A DNA stretch of 35,715 nucleotides, taken from a bacterium (GTDB lineage: Bacteria; Patescibacteriota; Saccharimonadia; Saccharimonadales; Saccharimonadaceae). The stretch's first letter is position 1, and the number at the start of each line of letters is the position of its first letter. The stretch is taken from assembly GCA_030429975.1 (NCBI GenBank), contig JAUIGB010000010.1, positions 1 to 35,715 on the forward strand, in the 5' to 3' direction. The notes under the pieces are model-generated. The model did not search any database, was not told the DNA's origin, and worked only from the letters and a program-made list of their open reading frames with translations. Below, in pieces: positions 30,033 to 35,715 of the stretch. The position numbers were made by a program, and so were the translations under genes.

Positions 30033-31457
30033 TTACCTACCACTATCGATGGCGGATTGTATACGTTCTAGCGTGTGTTCACGTCCTAGGATTTCCATGG
30101 TCTCTGGTAATGCTGGGCTAAATGGTGCCCATGTGATTGCAAAACGTATCAAGCTGAACAATGTGCCTGGTTTTTCACCAGTTTGCTCTAGCAGGTCATT
30201 GAGCGTGCTTTGAATAGCTTCGGCGTTGAAATCGGTTGATTCCAGGGCGGTTTTTGCTTTGTCTAGTAGTTCTAGATGTTTGGTGCGTTCTAGCTTGCCT
30301 AGCTGTTTGTTATCGTCAATCATCTGCCAGTTTGGCGTAGGCTCGGCGAAAAAGTAGGTCGTTAATGCCGGCAAGTCGTGCAATATTTTCATGCGGTCTT
30401 GCGCCAGTGCTAAAACCTGTCGCTTGAATTCGTGGTCCGCGCTATCTGCCGTGTCTGGCCAAAATTCCGCCACCCTATCCCAGAGGTCGTCTAGCGACAA
30501 TTGTCGGATGAATTGCCCATTCATCCACAACAGGCGTTTTTCGTCGAAGCGCGCGCCAGATTTTTGCACGCGGTCTAGGCTGAATTTCGCGATCAGTTCG
30601 TCACGCGTAAATACTTCTTGTTCGGTTCCATCGTTCCATCCTAGGGTCGCGATAAAGCTGATTAGCGTCTCGGGCAGATAGCCTTCCTTGATATAATCCA
30701 GCACGTCTTTGGCTCCGTCGCGCTTTGACAATTTTTTGTTGCCCTGATCATTCATGACTGGTGGCATCGTGGCAAAAACAGGGTGTTCAATGCCTAGTGC
30801 TTCGTACAGGTTGAGATAATTTGGCAGGCTGGATATGAACTCTTGTCCGCGGATGACATGCGTGACGCCCATCAGATGGTCGTCCACTATGTGTGCGAAA
30901 TTATATGTAGGATAGCCGTCGGATTTTACTAATATAAAATCATCGATGACTTCTGGTCCACTGTGTAGGTTGCCCATGACTTCGTCGTGCCATTCATATG
31001 ATTTCGGGTCTGATTTGAAACGCAGGGGTGTTTTGCCGTCCCAAGGCTCGGTAGTGTCCGGACGGTGATTTCGATATAAGAATGGTTGCTTGTCAGCCTG
31101 TGCCTGTTCGCGGAATTTTTGTACTTCCTCGGCGGTATATGGATCGGCGTATGCTCGTCCAGAATCAATCAGTTTCTGCGCCCATTCGCGATAAATATCT
31201 AACCGGTCGCTTTGGCGGTATGGTCCACTATCGCCACCGACGTCTGGTCCTTCGTCATAGTTTAGTCCCAGCGCGTTCAAGCTATCAGTCAAATGTTGGG
31301 CTGACCCTTCGACTTCTCTATTTTTGTCAGTATCCTCTAGCCGTAGTATGAATTGTCCATTGTCATGCCGTGCGACCAGCCATGCGAACAGAGCGGTACG
31401 AATACCGCCAACATGCAAATAGCCAGTTGGTGATGGTGCGAAACGTGTTCTAGTCAT
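30033..31457 (-). CDS. gltX: Glutamyl-tRNA synthetase
   Basis: A 474-aa class I aminoacyl-tRNA synthetase of normal length. The HIGH motif is HVGG in APSPTGYLHVGG and the KMSKS motif is KLSKRD near residue 243. EDTD, NFAHIVDDHLMGVTHVIRG and GWNDG are further GluRS signatures. It charges tRNA-Glu with glutamate; whether it also charges tRNA-Gln (with GatCAB correcting it) cannot be decided from sequence alone. A TATACT box with TG one base upstream lies 7 nt before the ATG, so it is probably leaderless. tRNA-Glu is about 6 kb away. Confidence 0.97.
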   Translation of the reverse strand: MTRTRFAPSPTGYLHVGGIRTALFAWLVARHDNGQFILRLEDTDKNREVEGSAQHLTDSLNALGLNYDEGPDVGGDSGPYRQSDRLDIYREWAQKLIDSGRAYADPYTAEEVQKFREQAQADKQPFLYRNHRPDTTEPWDGKTPLRFKSDPKSYEWHDEVMGNLHSGPEVIDDFILVKSDGYPTYNFAHIVDDHLMGVTHVIRGQEFISSLPNYLNLYEALGIEHPVFATMPPVMNDQGNKKLSKRDGAKDVLDYIKEGYLPETLISFIATLGWNDGTEQEVFTRDELIAKFSLDRVQKSGARFDEKRLLWMNGQFIRQLSLDDLWDRVAEFWPDTADSADHEFKRQVLALAQDRMKILHDLPALTTYFFAEPTPNWQMIDDNKQLGKLERTKHLELLDKAKTALESTDFNAEAIQSTLNDLLEQTGEKPGTLFSLIRFAITWAPFSPALPETMEILGREHTLERIQSAIDSGR

Positions 31458-31464
31458 AGACAGT

Positions 31465-31470
31465 AGTATA
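31465..31470 (-). promoter_or_regulatory. Extended -10 of gltX
   Basis: TGT-TATACT on the minus strand, 7 nt before the ATG. No good -35. Confidence 0.5.
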
Positions 31471-31505
31471 ACAGATATAAAATGTTGTTGGTGCTAGTAT
31501 ATTTG

Positions 31506-31534
31506 TTGCAAAATTTAGCATATTATGTTAAAAT
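31506..31534 (+). promoter_or_regulatory. Promoter of the 142-aa gene
   Basis: TTGCAA (31506-31511), 17 nt, TAAAAT (31529-31534). A TATACT at 31534-31539 is an alternative -10. Confidence 0.5.
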
Positions 31535-31578
31535 ATACTATAAGACGAGACCCAAGCTACTAGTAGAAAGGGGACGTC

Positions 31579-32007
31579 ATGTCCTCAACAAACTGTTTCT
31601 TTCCCAACATGCCGTCATTCTTCAATAAGAGGCCCGATTTGGTGCTCCCTTGGTGGGGTAGCGTCATCCATCCCTACGTGGCCGACGATTACAAGTACAT
31701 CCCTCGGTTTCAACGGTTCTCCAAGAACGAGCCGCGTACCGATATCGATTACGTGGACTTTGCTGGCTGGGGCGGGCCGTTCTGGCACGACGAACCCATC
31801 CCCATTCCGCGATCGGCATGGGGCGACGAGGTCTCTGGCCTACTCCGCCTGAACTTCGAAGTGATCTTTCACTTGTTGCCGGACGAGAACCGAGGCCTCA
31901 AATCCGAGGTCTTGGCTATCAGCTTCGACGAGTGCGAGTCGTTCTACGTCAATCACCGGAACAGCGTGTACGTCAACTACGAGAAGGAACAAGCAGTCGG
32001 AGTCTAA
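31579..32007 (+). CDS. Unknown soluble protein (142 aa)
   Basis: ATG with AAAGGGGA upstream. The protein is rich in aromatic residues and proline (FFPNMPSFF, LPWWGSVIHPYVADDYKYIPRF, FAGWGGPFWHDEPIPIPRSAWGDE) and then has alternating strands (LRLNFEVIFHLLPDE, EVLAISFDECESFYVN). No signal peptide, no membrane helix, no family recognised. It is a single gene with GC-rich codons, between its own promoter and a very strong terminator, like the other small Shine-Dalgarno-led genes here. Confidence 0.65.
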   Translation: MSSTNCFFPNMPSFFNKRPDLVLPWWGSVIHPYVADDYKYIPRFQRFSKNEPRTDIDYVDFAGWGGPFWHDEPIPIPRSAWGDEVSGLLRLNFEVIFHLLPDENRGLKSEVLAISFDECESFYVNHRNSVYVNYEKEQAVGV

Positions 32008-32018
32008 AGCCCCGGCGC

Positions 32019-32057
32019 AAAAATCACCCCAGCGTGGTTTGCGCTGGGGTGATTTTT
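32019..32057. terminator. Strong bidirectional terminator
   Basis: A 16-bp perfect stem, AAAAATCACCCCAGCG / CGCTGGGGTGATTTTT, with a 7-nt loop and T-runs on both strands. It serves the 142-aa gene and the 80-aa gene, whose stop is the next base. Confidence 0.9.
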
Positions 32058-32300
32058 TTATTTTTTGCGGATTTTTGTCATTAGTTTGACATTGGAAACA
32101 TACTGGGCGTGGTCCATTGTTTTATGGGAGCTCATATAGCTCATATGTTTGTCTACAAACAAAGACCCATCAGAGTCACTGACCAAACTGTAAACCCGAG
32201 TGTTATAATCGGGACTTTTTACCAAGGCTTCCAGTTGTTTGCGCAACTCGATACCTTCGTCAGATGTTATGAATGCTTGCTTGGATTGAGCATTAGTCAT
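32058..32300 (-). CDS. Small unknown protein (80 aa)
   Basis: ATG with AGGAG about 9 nt upstream and a TATAAT box at 32322-32327. The product is charged and soluble (SDEGIELRKQLEALVKSPDY, SDSDGSLFVDKHMSYMSSHKTMDH) and ends in KIRKK. No family recognised. It has its own promoter and shares the terminator with the convergent 142-aa gene. Confidence 0.6.
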   Translation of the reverse strand: MTNAQSKQAFITSDEGIELRKQLEALVKSPDYNTRVYSLVSDSDGSLFVDKHMSYMSSHKTMDHAQYVSNVKLMTKIRKK

Positions 32301-32321
32301 ATAAACTCCTATTCGTGGTTA

Positions 32322-32327
32322 ATTATA
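32322..32327 (-). promoter_or_regulatory. -10 box of the 80-aa gene
   Basis: TATAAT on the minus strand, 21 nt before the ATG with AGGAG between them. The -35 is not clear. Confidence 0.5.
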
Positions 32328-32356
32328 CCACAAAGTACTATAAACTGATAGTTCTA

Positions 32357-32480
32357 TTGCTAATTCATATGAAACATGTTATTATAGAGGTAGTAGAATA
32401 ATTCTCTACTGGATGAATACACGCATTAGAAGAAACTTTTACTTGTCGTTCATCACTGCATAACGATAAGAAAGGTCTAC
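32357..32480 (+). promoter_or_regulatory. Promoter and long leader of the DEAD-box helicase
   Basis: TTGCTA (32357-32362), 17 nt, TATTAT (32380-32385). The leader of about 89 nt holds an early hairpin (AGTAGA with TCTACT) and ends in GAAAGG. Long structured leaders are common on cold-induced helicase genes, but cold control is only inferred. Confidence 0.5.
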
Positions 32481-33683
32481 ATGCAAAATCAATCCAGATT
32501 TGGCGGTAATAACCGCCGGCGCAACAATGCGCCCCACAAACGACGCTTTAACAAGCAATATAAATCTAAATCACCATCGGTCCACTATAGCCGATACATC
32601 AACAAGGCCGTCGCGCTAGCGGATGAAACTCCGTACGTACCGACAAATACTTTTGATGATTTTGATATTAGCCAACGCACAAAGGACACGCTTCGACATC
32701 TAGGTTACAGTTCGCCTACTCCTATTCAGGATCAGTCGATTCCGCCTGCTCTAGAGGGTCGGGACGTCATAGGTCTCGCGAACACGGGTACTGGTAAAAC
32801 AGCGGCGTTTCTATTGCCGACTATTAACAAACTCGCTACTGACAAAAAACTTATGAGCGCGTTAGTGCTAGCACCGACACGCGAGTTGGCACAGCAAATC
32901 GACCAAGAGTTTAAAAAGTTTTCCGGTGGCCAAAACCTGTACTCTACGCTAGTCGTCGGCGGTGCCAATATCGGACGTCAGATCAGTCAGATCAAACGTG
33001 GTCCTCATATCGTTATCGGTACACCCGGACGTATCAAGGATTTGATAGAGCGTAAGGTTTTGCGTTTACAGACAGTCGAAGTGTTCATACTAGACGAAGC
33101 TGACCGCATGTGTGACATGGGATTTGTTCGTGACATTCGCTCTATAGAGTCCGAGCTTTCCAAGGATCGTCAGACGTTTTGTTTTAGCGCGACCATGACA
33201 AAGGACGTTAAAAGCATCGTTCATGAATTTATGAACGACCCAGTATCCGTGTCCGTGGTGCGAAACCAAACGAACGATCATATCGACCAAGATGTATTCC
33301 ATGCTCGTGACAAAGAGCACAAAATCGAATACATCACCGAACTGCTAAAACAGGACGAGTTCGAAAAGGTAATCATATTTGGCGAAACCAAATTTGGCGT
33401 TCAGCGTCTGGCTGACAGGCTATCAAAAAGTGACTTGCCTGCCGTAGCAATACACGGTAACAAATCACAGTCGCAACGCGAACGTGCCCTCAAAAGTTTC
33501 AAAAACAGCCACGTGAACATTATGGTGGCAACCGATGTCGCGGCTCGTGGCTTGGATATACCAAACGTGTCACACGTCATCAACTTTGACCCGCCAAAAA
33601 TGTACGATGACTACATACACCGCATCGGCCGTACTGGCCGTGCTGGCAAGGCCGGCAAAGCGCTGACTCTTGTAAGCAGATAA
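32481..33683 (+). CDS. DEAD-box ATP-dependent RNA helicase
   Basis: A 400-aa protein with all helicase motifs in order: the Q motif (PTPIQ), ANTGTGKT, PTRELAQQ, TPGR, DEADRM, SAT, the VATDVAARGLDIPNV segment and HRIGRTGRAGK. The first 60 residues are Arg, Asn and Lys rich (RFGGNNRRRNNAPHKRRFNKQ) and unusual in being at the N-terminus; the common C-terminal extension is missing, so it stops just after the core. It unwinds RNA, as in ribosome assembly or mRNA turnover. GAAAGG precedes the ATG, and the long leader suggests regulated expression. Confidence 0.95.
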   Translation: MQNQSRFGGNNRRRNNAPHKRRFNKQYKSKSPSVHYSRYINKAVALADETPYVPTNTFDDFDISQRTKDTLRHLGYSSPTPIQDQSIPPALEGRDVIGLANTGTGKTAAFLLPTINKLATDKKLMSALVLAPTRELAQQIDQEFKKFSGGQNLYSTLVVGGANIGRQISQIKRGPHIVIGTPGRIKDLIERKVLRLQTVEVFILDEADRMCDMGFVRDIRSIESELSKDRQTFCFSATMTKDVKSIVHEFMNDPVSVSVVRNQTNDHIDQDVFHARDKEHKIEYITELLKQDEFEKVIIFGETKFGVQRLADRLSKSDLPAVAIHGNKSQSQRERALKSFKNSHVNIMVATDVAARGLDIPNVSHVINFDPPKMYDDYIHRIGRTGRAGKAGKALTLVSR

Positions 33684-33708
33684 TTTATTCGTTCGTTTTC
33701 CTAAAAGC

Positions 33709-34581
33709 TTAGCCGTTGAACTGTCTGTTGTGCCGATCGACTGCGTCGAAGTCTATCGGTCCTTTGACTCTGCTTTCGGTCGTAAAGGCTATGTCTTTTG
33801 TTTCGTAGTAACAAGCGCCTAAATGTTTGTCCCATTTTACGAAACGCAGGTTCTGCAAACGTCCCTGCGCCATTTCTTGGTTGATATTACTACCTCGGTT
33901 CACTATTGTTAGGGGTTTCTGATTGGATAGGTCTTCTATCATGCCGTGAACAGTGCGGAACGTGGATTGTGAAAATGGCAGATACATATGTATCACGTCG
34001 GCCTGCGTATAGTCATGGTCCTGTATCTTTGCTTCTATAAATTCCGTGTTGTCTAGCTCTAGTTTGTCTATTGCTTCGCGGACTCTGGCGACCCGATCCC
34101 CTACCAGTTCGATACCTCGGCACTTGGCGGTCGCGGTAATGCCTGCGTATAGCACGACCCTACCCCATCCGGCGCCCCAATCTTCGAATGTGTGCGATTC
34201 ATCTATGTCTAGGTTCTGCATGAAATTCCTGCATAAATTATACGGAGTCCATATGCCCTCGCCACCGCCAGCCCATGATCTTTCGTTGGGATGCCTAGTA
34301 TCGAGGTCTTTCATTCTGGCTTTGGCTTCGTCTGCCTCGTCACCGGTGCTAAAGCGCGCGCCGTATAGGCCACGTTCCATCGTCACTATACCGGTTCCAA
34401 AAAGCAGTTTGTCGATATATTCGTTATCGATTTTGCTTTCTGGGTAACTTTCTAGATTTAGGCGATTGATATAGCTTTTGATATCGTCGGCAGACGAAGA
34501 ATAAAGCGGAGGGTTTTGGTACTCCACTGACTGCTGTTGTCCCACCCGGCCGTGTATAGATTCGCCGGTAGTCATTTGCAT
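33709..34581 (-). CDS. SAM-dependent methyltransferase (class I, Dot1-like core)
   Basis: A 290-aa protein. Residues 105-215 form a Rossmann fold: FEDWGAGWGRVVLYAG (the SAM-binding glycine loop), GIELVGDRVARVREA (the acidic residue that holds the ribose), IQDHDYTQADVIHMYLPFS (the motif IV region). This order resembles Dot1-type enzymes in bacteria (DxGxGxGRVV, GIEL). The target is unknown. A TATACT box at 34585-34590 lies 3 nt before this ATG and 9 nt before a second in-frame ATG (34575), which may be the true leaderless start. The drug pump is just upstream on the same strand. Confidence 0.8.
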   Translation of the reverse strand: MQMTTGESIHGRVGQQQSVEYQNPPLYSSSADDIKSYINRLNLESYPESKIDNEYIDKLLFGTGIVTMERGLYGARFSTGDEADEAKARMKDLDTRHPNERSWAGGGEGIWTPYNLCRNFMQNLDIDESHTFEDWGAGWGRVVLYAGITATAKCRGIELVGDRVARVREAIDKLELDNTEFIEAKIQDHDYTQADVIHMYLPFSQSTFRTVHGMIEDLSNQKPLTIVNRGSNINQEMAQGRLQNLRFVKWDKHLGACYYETKDIAFTTESRVKGPIDFDAVDRHNRQFNG

Positions 34582-34605
34582 TACAGTATACTAATATTTC
34601 ACAAA

Positions 34606-34628
34606 ATGCAAGTGAGCTTCACTTGCAT
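34606..34628. promoter_or_regulatory. 23-bp perfect palindrome between pump and methyltransferase
   Basis: ATGCAAGTGA, spacer GCT, TCACTTGCAT. A further ATGCAAGT half-site overlaps the end of the pump gene at 34638-34645. It is either an operator or the pump terminator (a TTTT run follows on the minus strand). Confidence 0.55.
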
Positions 34629-34635
34629 TACTACA

Positions 34636-35715
34636 CTATGCAAGTCCCGGCGTCTTGTCGGGCGAAGCAGACTTGAGGGTGCGTTCACGTAGGCTGAATA
34701 CGAGAACGGCAGCAACAGTCATAAGAACGGTGGATGTTAAGAAAATTCGTTGTAGGCCATCGCTGAACACAAGTGTAATTTTATTTGCGTATTCAGACTG
34801 TTGTTGGTCAAACCGATTCGTCAACTGCTGGCGCTGTGCTTGTGGAAGTTCTGCTATGCTCTGCTGGAAGCTCTCGGTAATTTTGCCCTTGGTGTCGGGC
34901 ATATTGAGGTTCAATAAGGTATTATAATCATCCAGATTTCCAACCCCTCTGGTCGCCGAGCTCTGTTGAAGTGTTTGCAGGTACGGTGAATCCTGAATAT
35001 CTGTCAGGCTTCCTGTGACGCTAGTGGTCAGAACCGCGCCGAATATAGCGATGCCAACCGTAGATCCCAGGCTACGAAACAGCTGGCTAGAGCTGGTCGC
35101 GACACCCAAGTCATGTTGTTCGAATTCATTCTGTACAGCTAGGGTCATAACTGGCATTACAATACCAAGTCCGGCGCCGAGTACTACCATGATGACAGCT
35201 TCGTATACGTACGGTGATTCAGGGTTTAGTGTGGCCAATAGTCCGATCATGGCCGTTGCGAGCACGATGCCAATTTGCATAAATGCTTTGTAGCGGCCGG
35301 TGCGCGCAATAATCTGACCCGAAGTAATCGAGCTAACCATCAATCCACCTATCATTGGCAACAACATCAAGCCAGATTCGGTTGGTGACGCGCCAAATAC
35401 TTGTTGGTTGAACTGCGTTAGGTAAAGTATGGAGCCTATGAATGCCGCGCCGAACAGTGTAGCTATACCTATGATTAGCACAAAATTCCGGTTGTCAAAG
35501 AATCGCAGTGGGATGATGGGCTCGTGGGCTTTTCGTTCAACCCGAATGAAAGCGACCGTGGCCGCTATGACTATGCCGAACATTACGGTTCGTAGCATTT
35601 CAATACTCCAGCCAGTACCCGACAAAAGTCCCGCAAAGATGTTTTCGGTGTTATCAACTGCGAGCACTAGGGTACCCAGGGCTACTGCCAGCAATACTGC
35701 TCCTAGATAATCAAC
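34636..35715 (-). CDS. Drug efflux MFS transporter, DHA2 family (partial, 5' end outside window)
   Basis: The frame is open to the right edge, so the N-terminus is missing. The visible part starts VDYLGAVLLAVALGTLVLAVD, the pattern at about helix 7 of 14-helix DHA2 pumps (DYLGxxLLxxxxxxLLLAL). It continues with helices and loops such as MIGGLMVSSITSGQIIARTGRYK and ends with SPDKTPGLA. The family exports drugs or toxic compounds with protons as the counter-ion. The long extracellular loop before the last helix (SDQFPA-like loop absent; instead SLTDIQDSPYLQTLQQ) is typical of the family. No regulator is visible in the window; the palindrome at 34606 may be its operator. Confidence 0.88.
   Translation of the reverse strand, partial: VDYLGAVLLAVALGTLVLAVDNTENIFAGLLSGTGWSIEMLRTVMFGIVIAATVAFIRVERKAHEPIIPLRFFDNRNFVLIIGIATLFGAAFIGSILYLTQFNQQVFGASPTESGLMLLPMIGGLMVSSITSGQIIARTGRYKAFMQIGIVLATAMIGLLATLNPESPYVYEAVIMVVLGAGLGIVMPVMTLAVQNEFEQHDLGVATSSSQLFRSLGSTVGIAIFGAVLTTSVTGSLTDIQDSPYLQTLQQSSATRGVGNLDDYNTLLNLNMPDTKGKITESFQQSIAELPQAQRQQLTNRFDQQQSEYANKITLVFSDGLQRIFLTSTVLMTVAAVLVFSLRERTLKSASPDKTPGLA

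Noticed and set aside
1-35715. TGA-recoded genetic code (code 25)
   Set aside because: TGA ends several genes at the right place and full-length families fit code 11.

Overview
The window looks like chromosomal DNA of a Candidate Phyla Radiation bacterium, most probably a Saccharibacterium (TM7). This is inferred from several things: very compact gene packing, many short hypothetical proteins, paired sensor kinases and stand-alone receiver proteins, a DUF475/TerC-like protein, DUF3048, and no biosynthetic operons. TGA ends many genes, so the standard code 11 applies and not the TGA=Gly code of Gracilibacteria or Absconditabacteria. GC content is moderate by eye. Recognisable housekeeping genes are pth, der, gltX, an RluB-type pseudouridine synthase, a DEAD-box helicase and tRNA-Glu(CTC).

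Layout. 1-670: three tiny membrane-protein genes in a row. 785-3438: a DUF475 membrane protein, a 53-aa gene, and a divergent Fur-family regulator / ZIP metal transporter pair sharing a long perfect palindrome. 3435-6614: pth, two very small genes, an unknown gene and der. 6739-9240: two tandem exported DUF4185 (GH183-type) proteins, the most interesting genes here. 9277-13481: a pseudouridine synthase and a sensor kinase/receiver pair that both carry long proline-rich tails. 13564-17941: large proteins of unknown function, one with a SelO-like kinase motif. 18184-20992: small transcription units, a TrpF-like orphan and a long rod-shaped inverted repeat that may be a structured RNA. 21088-25017: a run of hypothetical genes (an EEP-type phosphodiesterase, a ParB/Srx-like motif protein) around tRNA-Glu. 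25111-25925: two coupled genes, the second resembling an actinobacterial protein family. 25964-28977: DUF3048, kinase and receiver. 29111-33683: a DUF2103-like gene, small genes, gltX and a helicase. 33709-35715: a methyltransferase and the C-terminal half of a DHA2-type drug efflux pump cut by the window edge.

Two kinds of gene start stand out. One class has a -10 box only about 6-8 nt before the start codon and no Shine-Dalgarno, so it is probably translated from leaderless mRNA (fur, pth, gltX, DUF475, the TrpF-like gene and several hypotheticals). The other class has a longer leader with a clear Shine-Dalgarno and often a strong hairpin terminator, and is typical of the small accessory genes. 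Several intergenic regions hold divergent promoters that overlap within about 45 bp.

Main biological idea: Saccharibacteria live on actinobacterial hosts. DUF4185 proteins elsewhere cut the D-arabinan of the mycobacterial-type cell wall. Two secreted copies side by side, plus an actinobacterial-looking gene at 25245, suggest an epibiont or predator that attacks arabinogalactan-containing hosts. That host link is inference, not something the sequence proves.
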